Under the pieces are notes generated by a model. That model had not been told where the DNA came from. It saw only the letters and a program-made list of their open reading frames with translations, and made no database searches. Of a DNA stretch of 64,000 bases, positions 23,082-30,720 are shown in pieces. The stretch is from contig NZ_AP017372.2 of the NCBI RefSeq assembly GCF_002356555.2, forward strand, positions 1,178,001 to 1,242,000. Reading direction: 5' to 3'. Origin of the DNA: Halorhodospira halochloris (GTDB taxonomy: Bacteria; Pseudomonadota; Gammaproteobacteria; Nitrococcales; Halorhodospiraceae). Made by a program: the position numbers and the translations under genes. Each line of letters opens with the position of its first letter. Within the stretch, counting starts at the first letter, position 1.

Positions 23082-26000
23082 TCATGAGTTGCTCAAACTG
23101 AAGATCTGGCTGAGTTGAGTATCGTCCAGATTGCCGATCCATTGCTCCCCGCTTTCCACTGTCATCTCAGTGAGGGCGCGCTTGGACTGGATCATGTCAT
23201 TGATCCGCTCCTCGAAGGTGCCCTGGGTAAGCAGGCGGTGGACCTGTACCGTCTGAGATTGGCCGATGCGGTAGGCGCGGTCGGTGGCCTGAGCTTCGAC
23301 TGCCGGGTTCCACCAAAGGTCAAAGTGGATGACATGGGATGCCGCAGTCAGGTTAAGGCCGGTGCCGGCGGCCTTAAGCGATAACACCAACACCCGCTCG
23401 GTGCGATCGTTCTGGAAGCGGTTAACAATCTCGTCGCGCTGGTTACGAGAAAGCCCGCCGTGGAGAAATGCCGGGGATCGCCCGGTGGTAGCGGCAACCG
23501 CATCCTGAAGAAGGCTGCCTGCCTCGCGGAACTGAGTGAAGATTATTGCCTTCTCATGGCGATGGTGGATCGGCTCAAGGAGTTCGAGCAGGCGCTGCAT
23601 CTTGCCAGATGCTTCGCTGGCGCTATCGCCCTCCTTGAGATACTGACGCGGATGGTTACAGATCTGCTTGAGGGCTAGGATCATCTGTAGCACTAGGCCT
23701 TGACGCTGGAAGGTGTCAGAGGTTCCGTGGATAACCTCCAGGCCCTCGCGCACCACCGATTCATACAGCGCGCTCTGCTCAGGGGTAAGCTGACAGTACT
23801 GATCCTGCTCTATCTTCTCCGGCAGATCGGTGATTATGCTGCGGTCGGTCTTCAGTCGCCGCATCAGGAAGGGGGCAGTTATCTGGCGAAAACGCGCAGC
23901 CGCTTGCTGATCACCGTGGGTTTGAATAGGGGTGATGTAATCGCGCGTGAAGCGCTTTAATGGCCCCAGAAAGCCCGGATTGCAGAAATCCATTAGGCTC
24001 CAGTATTCGGCTAAGCGGTTCTCGACCGGGGTGCCACTCATGGCCACCCGGGTGCCGGCGGAGAGCGACTTGACCGCTTTAGTCTGGGTCGCCTGGGGGT
24101 TTTTAAGGTTCTGCGCCTCATCGGCTACCAGCACCCGCCACGCCCGACGGCGCAGGCGAGTGGCGTCGCTGCGCGCAACACCATAAGTGGTGAGCACAAT
24201 CTGTGGCGGCTCTTCTTTATCTGGCAGGGAGCGCTGAGCGCCGTGATAGATCGTAGCGCTCAGCGTCGGGGCGAACTGCTCAATCTCGCGCAGCCAGTTA
24301 CTGAGCAGGCTAGTCGGAACCACGATCAACGCTGGCCGCTGCGCCAACTCACCCTCGTCGTGAAGCTGCGCAAGCAGTGCCAATACCTGCACGGTCTTGC
24401 CCAAGCCCATATCGTCAGCGATCACGCAGCCTAGCCCGGCCCTGACGTTGCCGTAGAGCCACTGGAAACCGCGGTGCTGGTAAGGGCGCAGCTCAGCGGC
24501 TAACGTGGGCGGCTGAGGGCGTTCGATCTCCTGGTGCAGTGCCGCTACGCGTTCTTTAGCGCTCTCGTCTAACTCCACCGGGTTCCCGGCGTACTCCCCG
24601 GTAAGGGCGACCCGAGTCAACTCAGCACCGTCAACCTTTGGCGGATTGGCTAGGTGGCGGCGCAGACGTTCGATTTGCTGCGGATCAAGGTAGACGTATT
24701 GACCACGAAAGCGAACTAGACCGGTTGCCCCTGCAACCAGCTCCTCGAAGGTCTCCGGATCAACTATCGAATTCCCGACCGCCACTTGCCAGTCGAAGCG
24801 AAACAGGTCGTTGGCACTAAGATGGCCACTTCCTTCGCTGCTGCTGGAGGTAAGCTTCATGGTTGCGCTCGGCGGCCGCCCGAGACGCTCTAGGGCACGG
24901 GGTAGCAGGGTACGTACACCAAGTAGCTGCAGGGTCGGTAAGACCTCAAAGAGCAGCTGCGGTATCTCCTCAAGGGTCAGTGCCAGCGGCTTACGGGCAC
25001 TGTCGCGCAGGTACTCGCGGAGCGGCGGATAGGCGTCGGCAAGCATAGCCGTGGTGCGCAGCAGACTGCTATGGCCCTGGCCACCCTCGGCGAGAACCTC
25101 GGCGAGTGGTCGATGGGGCCTGGTGCCATTCTGGGTGCCGGCCCCCGCGCCGCCGCTGCTATCCGGATCCTCACCAACCTCAATGGAGAGCTCGAAGGCC
25201 TCCGGCTCCGGCTCATCTATGCGCAAGGTCAGGGTCTGCGCCGACTCAGCTAAGTGAAGCCAGCGTAGCCAATTGTGGAGGCTAGCGGCGGTGCCAGCTT
25301 GACCTGGATCGGTTAAACGTGCACAGCCACCCCCGAACAGCAGATTGGCTACCGCATCGTTGCGCGCACTGTCGGAGAGTTCACTCCCCTCACGGATCCA
25401 ATAATCCATAAACAGTCCGCACAGCAGGCGCCCCCGAGTTAGCCGGTCGAGCCGACTATCGGCGGCAGATTCGGTCAGCTGGATGAGGCTATCCGGAGTC
25501 CCCGCGGCTAGGGTTTGAAGGAGGTTTTTGACTTGCTGATCCAGGCTAGCTGGCATCCACAGAACACTAGTGCTTCCCCCGCTGACGGTCAGTACCCAGG
25601 GCACTGCCGCACCTGCTGCGGTGAGGTGCAAGGCCGTGCGGTAGGCTGCATGCAGAGCCGCTACCTCAGGCTGCAGGTCGGCAACCCGTTCGGCGTCCAG
25701 GGGGGAGAGCAGCTCAATAAGATCGGCAATCTCGGCGGCTGAACTGCAGCCGTCGATACGCAAATCGTCCTCAGCATCTAACACCAGCGTCGGGCGATCT
25801 TCCGGCGTCAAGGTCAAGGTATCGAGTTGACCCTCGTGACCCTGAGCATCACTGCGTGCGGTCTCGGCCAAGGCGCGCTGAGCATGGCGTGCAACACGCC
25901 GCATTTGCGTGCGCCAGAGCTTACGGTAACTGTTTAGCCCACCGACTGGTGGCTCTTGAGGCAGGGCATCGGGGATCGCCTCGACGCGCTCGGGCAGCTG

Positions 26001-26645
26001 TGAGAAGTCTAGTTCTGCTAATGCGCCCGGGTCGGCGGCAGTCTCTTGCGGCGGTTTTGCGCTACTACTTATGCTTAGCGCCGCGGCAAGGCCCGGCGGC
26101 TCGTCCGTGCCGTCACCCTCAGCGATATGGTGACCGCGCTCGCGCAGCGCGGCAAGCAGGTCGATGCCGCGCAATCGGAAGACCAGGAATGGGTCGGCAT
26201 CTATCTCCCGGGTTAACAGGTATATAGCCGCCGCTAGGTGCTTGCACGGCACCGCCCAGTCCGGACAGGAACAGCCCATCTGAAGCTCCTGCCAGCTGCC
26301 CGGAAAGACCGGTACACCCTCCTTTTGAGCGCGCTCTAACACTGCCGGGTCGAGCTGGCGATTTAGCAGCCCAGCGAGCAGGGCCGGGTCGTCTGCAATG
26401 GTATCGATTAGCTGACGGGTCTGTTGTGCCTTTAAGGGAGGAACTTGTAGGGATACCTTATATGGCTGGCGGCGTGAGCCTTTGACCCGTGCCTTAATCT
26501 CGCCCTGGTTTACGGTCAGATCCTGCACTGATCCGTTGTTGGCATAGCGCCGCCCCCGCGGTAAGCGGTTTGAGTAATCGATCTTATGCAGGGCGCCGAG
26601 CCACTGCTCACCCCACCAGGTTCTGCCGAAGGTTGCGCGTTTCAT
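23082..26645 (-). CDS. SWIM zinc-finger / SNF2-family helicase
   Basis: 1187 residues. The N-terminal SWIM finger reads GCSCPDWAVPCKHLAAAIYLL (C-x-C...C-x-H) near residues 127-147. A long middle region follows, then SNF2 helicase motifs: Walker A DDMGLGKTVQVLALL, motif II VADEAQNLKNP, motif III MSGTPVENRLAEYW, and the C-terminal helicase lobe with HLGGLSRNQRDEIV-type and HFDLWWNPAVEAQATDRAYRIGQ blocks. It is a DNA-dependent ATPase that remodels protein-DNA complexes; substrate unknown. Some SWIM-SNF2 proteins belong to defence systems, but it lies among core genes here. A separate gene order (glycerate kinase convergent) suggests its own transcript. Confidence 0.85.
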   Translation of the reverse strand: MKRATFGRTWWGEQWLGALHKIDYSNRLPRGRRYANNGSVQDLTVNQGEIKARVKGSRRQPYKVSLQVPPLKAQQTRQLIDTIADDPALLAGLLNRQLDPAVLERAQKEGVPVFPGSWQELQMGCSCPDWAVPCKHLAAAIYLLTREIDADPFLVFRLRGIDLLAALRERGHHIAEGDGTDEPPGLAAALSISSSAKPPQETAADPGALAELDFSQLPERVEAIPDALPQEPPVGGLNSYRKLWRTQMRRVARHAQRALAETARSDAQGHEGQLDTLTLTPEDRPTLVLDAEDDLRIDGCSSAAEIADLIELLSPLDAERVADLQPEVAALHAAYRTALHLTAAGAAVPWVLTVSGGSTSVLWMPASLDQQVKNLLQTLAAGTPDSLIQLTESAADSRLDRLTRGRLLCGLFMDYWIREGSELSDSARNDAVANLLFGGGCARLTDPGQAGTAASLHNWLRWLHLAESAQTLTLRIDEPEPEAFELSIEVGEDPDSSGGAGAGTQNGTRPHRPLAEVLAEGGQGHSSLLRTTAMLADAYPPLREYLRDSARKPLALTLEEIPQLLFEVLPTLQLLGVRTLLPRALERLGRPPSATMKLTSSSSEGSGHLSANDLFRFDWQVAVGNSIVDPETFEELVAGATGLVRFRGQYVYLDPQQIERLRRHLANPPKVDGAELTRVALTGEYAGNPVELDESAKERVAALHQEIERPQPPTLAAELRPYQHRGFQWLYGNVRAGLGCVIADDMGLGKTVQVLALLAQLHDEGELAQRPALIVVPTSLLSNWLREIEQFAPTLSATIYHGAQRSLPDKEEPPQIVLTTYGVARSDATRLRRRAWRVLVADEAQNLKNPQATQTKAVKSLSAGTRVAMSGTPVENRLAEYWSLMDFCNPGFLGPLKRFTRDYITPIQTHGDQQAAARFRQITAPFLMRRLKTDRSIITDLPEKIEQDQYCQLTPEQSALYESVVREGLEVIHGTSDTFQRQGLVLQMILALKQICNHPRQYLKEGDSASEASGKMQRLLELLEPIHHRHEKAIIFTQFREAGSLLQDAVAATTGRSPAFLHGGLSRNQRDEIVNRFQNDRTERVLVLSLKAAGTGLNLTAASHVIHFDLWWNPAVEAQATDRAYRIGQSQTVQVHRLLTQGTFEERINDMIQSKRALTEMTVESGEQWIGNLDDTQLSQIFSLSNS

Positions 26646-26733
26646 GAAAAAGCTCCGTTTTAAAAAGGCCCTAATATTGGATAGTGAATAACTCCTTATG
26701 TCGATGCCCTAGTCGGTTTTTGCTGTGTGGACG

Positions 26734-27507
26734 TTATGCTGTCAGCTCTTTTTCGGCTAGCATCCCCTCGTTGACCATCGCTGCAGCTCCAGCTACAGCG
26801 ACCGGCAGGATACAGAAGTTGAGCAACGGCACGGTATTGGCTATCGATGCGGCGCCTCCGAAACCAAGTGCTGCCCAGCGGTAGCGACCAATGATGCTGC
26901 CTTGTTGGCGAAAGCTCAGATCGTGGTTGCCGAGCGGCGGATCGAGGTACTCACGGGCAAGCATCCAGGCGCCGAAGAGTAGCCACAACAGCGGGGCTAG
27001 GGCGTTTAGGCCTGGAATCACAAAGAGTAGCAGCAGTGGCAACGCGCAGGCTGCGAAGTAGACGAGCTTGTAGATTTCCGAAATCACGGCGGGTAAGGCA
27101 TTGCGCAAAAACAACAGCTTGCCTCGCTGCTGTTTCGGAGGCAGTTTGCCGCTTAGATGAGCCTCCACGGCCGCTGCTAGTGGCCCCATAAAAGGGGCAG
27201 CTACCACGTTAGCGACTAGGCTGGCGACATAAAATAGCACCAGTAGCGCGGCAATTATATAGAGTGGCCACAGCAGCCACGTCAGCCACTCCAGCCAAGC
27301 AGGCACTCCGCTTTGCAGCCATAAGATAAGCTCATAGACTGCCATCCCGCCGGTCAGCAGCACCCCTGCGAAGAGTAGCACGTTGATAACCAGTGGGGCG
27401 GCTACGTAGCGCTTTACCCCTGGAGCCATGACTAATCGGAACCCACGCAGGAACCAGCAGGCGCCACTCCGGAGACTGTTGGTGTTAAAAGCGTTCCTGG
27501 TGAACAT
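26734..27507 (-). CDS. cysZ: CysZ sulfate transporter
   Basis: 257 residues, usual length 250-260. Four or more hydrophobic stretches, including VAAPLVINVLLFAGVLLTGG and FAACALPLLLLFVIPGLNAL, with CysZ-type SLRSGACWFLRGFRLVM at the start and EYLDPPLGNHDLSFRQQ. It imports sulfate for cysteine synthesis. Upstream of its ATG (27508 on) the sequence is half an attC site, so the native promoter appears to be lost; GCGAGG from the attC lies 2-3 bases before the ATG and is a poor ribosome site. The next cassette's genes run in the same direction and could supply transcription. Confidence 0.85.
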   Translation of the reverse strand: MFTRNAFNTNSLRSGACWFLRGFRLVMAPGVKRYVAAPLVINVLLFAGVLLTGGMAVYELILWLQSGVPAWLEWLTWLLWPLYIIAALLVLFYVASLVANVVAAPFMGPLAAAVEAHLSGKLPPKQQRGKLLFLRNALPAVISEIYKLVYFAACALPLLLLFVIPGLNALAPLLWLLFGAWMLAREYLDPPLGNHDLSFRQQGSIIGRYRWAALGFGGAASIANTVPLLNFCILPVAVAGAAAMVNEGMLAEKELTA

Positions 27508-27537
27508 ACCTCGCGCGGCTCATGGATGGCGTTAGCA
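27507..27537 (+). repeat. Half attC site (right half)
   Basis: ACCTCGCGCGGCTCATGGAT followed by GCGTTAGCA matches the right half of attC 4 (ACCTCGCGCGGCTGATGGCT then CGCGTTGGGC). The left half has been replaced by cysZ sequence: the junction is the cysZ start codon itself. Confidence 0.65.
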
Positions 27538-27539
27538 CC

Positions 27540-27815
27540 TCACTCGGTCCGACGGTTCTGGTCGACATCGTCTGCCAGCCAAACCTTGATGAGTGATTGA
27601 TAGGGCATATCGCGTTTGTTCGCTTCGATCTTGATTCGATCAAGCAGAGCTTCGGGCAAACGCAGTGATATTGTCTTGGTTGAGGGCTTCAGCTTGGGGA
27701 AAGAGGCGCGTTGAGCCTGGCTCCAGTCTACATAATCGGCAGAGTCATGGCTTTCCCAGAATTCTCTTTCTTCAGCTTCGTTCTTGAAATCAGGCGTCTT
27801 TTTCAGCTTGCTCAT
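27540..27815 (-). CDS. CopG/BrnA-like antitoxin (copy 4)
   Basis: 91 residues from the ATG at 27815 (MSKLKKTPDFKNEAEEREFW). The WESHDSADYVDW segment and TISLRLPEALLDRIKIEANK...PYQSLIKVWLAD ribbon-helix-helix are the CopG-antitoxin pattern. It overlaps the toxin's 3' end by 26 bp. It lies on the strand opposite to the attC orientation of its cassette. Confidence 0.78.
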   Translation of the reverse strand: MSKLKKTPDFKNEAEEREFWESHDSADYVDWSQAQRASFPKLKPSTKTISLRLPEALLDRIKIEANKRDMPYQSLIKVWLADDVDQNRRTE

Positions 27816-28101
27816 AAATGACCCTCTCTTTGCGGTGCATGTCACGAGCGGAAATCACCCGGATCAGTAAACCGCCTTGTCTCAATGTGAAAGTGATATG
27901 CAACAGTCTTTCATCGTCAGTTTCACCAAGGGCGTGGTAACGGGCTTCTTTCTGGCTGTGCTTGGCGTCCTCCAGCACCAGAAGCGGCTCGTTAAAAAAT
28001 ATCGCTTCCGCTTCGGACTGGCTCACATCGTGTTTCTCCACATTCTTGCGGGAATTGCCTTCATCCCAGTCAAAGCCTGTAACTTGCGCCCAATCGATCA
28101 T
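27790..28101 (-). CDS. brnT: BrnT toxin (copy 4)
   Basis: 103 residues: MIDWAQVTGFDWDEGNSRKN with VEKHDVSQSEAEAIFF, HSQKEARYHALGETDDERLL and LIRVISARDMHRKERVIYE. Full BrnT pattern; appears intact. The ATG is 6 bases downstream of a -10 element on the minus strand. Paired with the overlapping antitoxin. Confidence 0.85.
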   Translation of the reverse strand: MIDWAQVTGFDWDEGNSRKNVEKHDVSQSEAEAIFFNEPLLVLEDAKHSQKEARYHALGETDDERLLHITFTLRQGGLLIRVISARDMHRKERVIYEQAEKDA

Positions 28102-28135
28102 ATTTGTATATTATCACCATATACCAATCCGTCAA
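28102..28135 (-). promoter_or_regulatory. brnTA promoter/operator (copy 4)
   Basis: On the minus strand: -35 TTGACG (28130-28135), about 16-bp spacer, -10 TAATAT, then 6 bases to the brnT ATG at 28101. The inverted repeat GTATAT-N7-ATATAC at 28106-28124 overlaps the -10. Predicted leaderless and autorepressed. Confidence 0.65.
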
Positions 28136-28139
28136 CACG

Positions 28140-28218
28140 TGCTAACAAGGCGCGCCATGCGGGTGGCCTTTTTCTCCGCGTTGCTCCGAAAAGGCCACCG
28201 GTGCGCTCTGCGATGGCA
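28140..28218 (+). repeat. Decayed attC site 17
   Basis: Left core TGCTAAC (28140-28146) and arms nearly identical to attC 1 (GCGCGCCATGCGGGTGGCC / GGCCACCGGTGCGC). The right core is GATGGCA instead of GTTRRRY, so the site should not recombine. It marks the outer end of the integron-derived segment. Confidence 0.72.
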
Positions 28219-28508
28219 GGTCCACGCCCCACAGGTGGGGAGTGTTCTGTGCGCCATCGCCGTGGGCGAGAGCGTCTACCACGCCATCGATAACGCCGGA
28301 CGGCTGCGGCGGGAGCGCTTCGCAGATTAAAGTTGGTGGTGGTGGTCGTGAGCTTGAGCTCAGCGCTCTGCGGTGTTCCTGCAATGTGCATAGCCTCACC
28401 TCCAGCATTAATACTCCCGCCGTTGCATACAAGCATCCCACCACTTAACTCATGGCCCCCTCACCCAAGAGATCAGCTGATTTAGTGGTACTTTTTTTGC
28501 CCAATATT
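28219..28508. other. Intergenic stretch upstream of rimP promoter
   Basis: Nothing intact. An open stretch ending at 28330 (AIAVGESVYHAIDNAGRLRR, then ERFAD and stop) may be the tail of a lost gene. The rest (28331-28508) has no recognisable gene or repeat. Confidence 0.4.
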
Positions 28509-28537
28509 TTGTCGTTAGCGCCACGGCTGTGTATAAT
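28509..28537 (+). promoter_or_regulatory. Sigma-70 promoter of the rimP-nusA-infB operon
   Basis: -35 TTGTCG (28509-28514), 17-bp spacer, perfect -10 TATAAT (28532-28537). Transcription should start near 28544, giving a leader of about 118 bases before rimP. Confidence 0.75.
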
Positions 28538-28544
28538 TGCCCGA

Positions 28545-28645
28545 TAAAGGTGGCCTTGAAGAGCCATGCTCTTTGGGCCGCACGCCCGATGGCTCATTGA
28601 AGCGCCAGCGGGCTGAGAGTTAGGGCCGTAGGCCCTTTTTTTGTT
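28545..28645 (+). terminator. Structured leader ending in an intrinsic terminator before rimP
   Basis: The leader contains a GAAGAGCCATGCTCTTT hairpin (~28558-28574), a region around GGGCCGCACGCCC, and AGGGCCGTAGGCCC followed by seven T (28622-28641), a classic intrinsic terminator 20 bp before the rimP ATG. Most transcripts from the promoter would end here, giving a ~100-nt RNA, unless read-through is regulated. NusA, encoded in this operon, acts on such hairpins, so attenuation by NusA is a plausible loop. Confidence 0.65.
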
Positions 28646-28661
28646 TGTATGTGGTGGTGCA

Positions 28662-29120
28662 ATGGCTGAGATTCAGACCCTTCATGCTTTGCTAGAGCCC
28701 ACGGTCGAAGGGCTTGGCTACGAGTTGGTGGGAGTGGAGATGACCGGGGCCAAAGGCAATCTGACCCTTAGGCTCTATATTGATACGCCTGCCGGCATCC
28801 GCCTGGAGGACTGTGAGGCGGTGAGTCATCAGGTCAGTGGGCTCTTGGATGTAGAAGACCCAATCCCTGGGGCGTACTCGCTAGAGGTCTCATCGCCCGG
28901 GCTGGACAGGCCTATCTTCAAGGTGGCCGACTACGACCGGTTCAGCGGCGAGAGGGTCAAGCTGCGCCTCCATGAGCTTTATGAGGGGCGGCGTAAGCTT
29001 ACGGGGAGACTGCTCGGTATTGAAGGCGACAGGATTAAGGTACAAGAAGAGGGCGATGGGCAAGAGTACAGCATCCCCATCGAGTTGATTGAAAAGGCTC
29101 GGCTAGATTTGGAGCCGTAA
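28662..29120 (+). CDS. rimP: Ribosome maturation factor RimP
   Basis: 152 residues (family ~150). MAEIQTLHALLEPTVEGLGY, LRLYIDTPAGIRLEDCEAVS, and the SPGLDRPIF motif are diagnostic. It assists 30S subunit maturation. The ATG at 28662 is chosen because the homologous N-terminus starts there; an in-frame ATG at 28641 lies in the terminator. First gene of the operon, 37 bp before nusA. Confidence 0.93.
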   Translation: MAEIQTLHALLEPTVEGLGYELVGVEMTGAKGNLTLRLYIDTPAGIRLEDCEAVSHQVSGLLDVEDPIPGAYSLEVSSPGLDRPIFKVADYDRFSGERVKLRLHELYEGRRKLTGRLLGIEGDRIKVQEEGDGQEYSIPIELIEKARLDLEP

Positions 29121-29157
29121 TTGGTTTGCCGCAGTTTAACAGCGGAGTCGTTGAGGC

Positions 29158-30657
29158 ATGAGTAAAGATATATTGCTGGTCGTGGAGGCCACCTCTAACG
29201 AGAAGGGTGTCGATAGGGAGGTGATCTTTGAGGCCATTGAGGCGGCATTAGCGTCAGCCACCCGTAAGCGTCATCCAGAGGATATTGATGCCCGCGTGTC
29301 GGTTGATCGGGTAAGCGGTGATTACAGTACCTACCGGCGCTGGGAAGTGGTCGAGGATGAGTTCGAGATTGAGTCGCCGCAGCGGCAAATCACCCTGGAG
29401 CAAGCGCGCGAGAAAGATCCTGATGTTCAGATAGGCGACCACGTGGAAGAGCAGATCGAGTCGGTAGATTTTGGCCGTATCGCAGCTCAGACCGCCAAGC
29501 AGGTGATAGTCCAGAAGGTCAGAGATGCCGAACGGGCGAAGATAGTCGAAGCCTACAAGAGCCGTATCGGCGAGCTGCTGACCGGTACCGTCAAGCGGAT
29601 GGACAAGGGGGCGGCGATACTCGATTTAGGTGACAGTACCGAGGCTATAGTTAGTCGCGAAGACCTAATTCCGCGCGAGGCGGTCAGGCCTAATGATCGC
29701 CTGCGGGGCTATCTGCGTGATGTCCGCTCAGAACAGCGGGGACCGCAGCTTTTTATTAGCCGAACTAGTAATGAGTTCCTTGTCGAACTGTTCAAGATAG
29801 AGGTGCCGGAGGTCGGCCAGGGTCTGATTGAGATTCTCGGTGCAGCGCGTGATCCAGGTCTGCGCGCCAAGATCTCGGTGCGCCCACTCGACCCGCGCAT
29901 TGACCCGGTTGGTGCCTGCGTCGGCATGCGTGGTTCAAGGGTTCAGGCAGTTTCCAATGAGCTCAGCGGTGAACGGATAGACATAATCCCTTGGGATGAG
30001 AATCCGGCTCAATTTGTCATAAATGCCCTTGCTCCGGCTGAGGTTGAATCGATAGTAGTCGACGAGGAGCGCGGTGCAATGGACATTGCCGTGGCCGAAG
30101 AACAGCTTTCCCAGGCCATAGGTCGCGGCGGTCAGAACGTGCGCCTAGCTAGTGAGTTGACTGGCTGGGAGCTAAACGTGATGACTGCCGAAGAGGCAGA
30201 GGCTAAGAGTGAGCGGGAGGCGGGCGAGTTGCTGCGCTTGTTTGTCGATAATCTTGATGTCGACGAAGATGTCGCAACCGTTTTGGTCCAGGAGGGTTTC
30301 TCAAGCATAGAGGAAGTCGCCTATGTGCCCACGGCCGAACTGCTCGAGGTGGAAGAGTTCGACGAGGAGATAGTTGAGGCCCTGCGCGCTCGTGCACGCG
30401 ATGTCTTGCTCGCTCAGGCCATCGCCCAACAAGGCAACGGCAGTGAATCAGGGCCTAGTGATGAGCTACTTGCGCTTGAGGGAATGGATGAGCAGACTGC
30501 TCAAGCGTTGAGTGAGCGGGGCATTGCTAGTGTTGAGGATTTGGCAGATCAGTCGGTCGATGAGTTGATGGAAATCGATGGCATGGATGAGCAGCGCGCC
30601 GGAAGATTGATTATGAAGGCTCGTGAACCATGGTTCGCTGATAGTGCAGATAACTAA
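29158..30657 (+). CDS. nusA: Transcription termination/antitermination factor NusA
   Basis: 499 residues, full length. N-terminal RNAP-binding domain, S1 domain ([18 protein letters not shown] at about 138-155), KH1 with [20 protein letters not shown]2 with [18 protein letters not shown], and two C-terminal acidic helix-hairpin repeats ([20 protein letters not shown] and [16 protein letters not shown]) as in gammaproteobacteria. It modulates pausing and termination. TTGAGG ribosome site 3-9 bases upstream. Confidence 0.95.
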   Translation: MSKDILLVVEATSNEKGVDREVIFEAIEAALASATRKRHPEDIDARVSVDRVSGDYSTYRRWEVVEDEFEIESPQRQITLEQAREKDPDVQIGDHVEEQIESVDFGRIAAQTAKQVIVQKVRDAERAKIVEAYKSRIGELLTGTVKRMDKGAAILDLGDSTEAIVSREDLIPREAVRPNDRLRGYLRDVRSEQRGPQLFISRTSNEFLVELFKIEVPEVGQGLIEILGAARDPGLRAKISVRPLDPRIDPVGACVGMRGSRVQAVSNELSGERIDIIPWDENPAQFVINALAPAEVESIVVDEERGAMDIAVAEEQLSQAIGRGGQNVRLASELTGWELNVMTAEEAEAKSEREAGELLRLFVDNLDVDEDVATVLVQEGFSSIEEVAYVPTAELLEVEEFDEEIVEALRARARDVLLAQAIAQQGNGSESGPSDELLALEGMDEQTAQALSERGIASVEDLADQSVDELMEIDGMDEQRAGRLIMKAREPWFADSADN

Positions 30658-30720
30658 CTTGCTGAATAAACGATAGGGCTGACGAGGTCTTGATGTAGTG
30701 GGCCGCGTCTGGAGAGTGTT

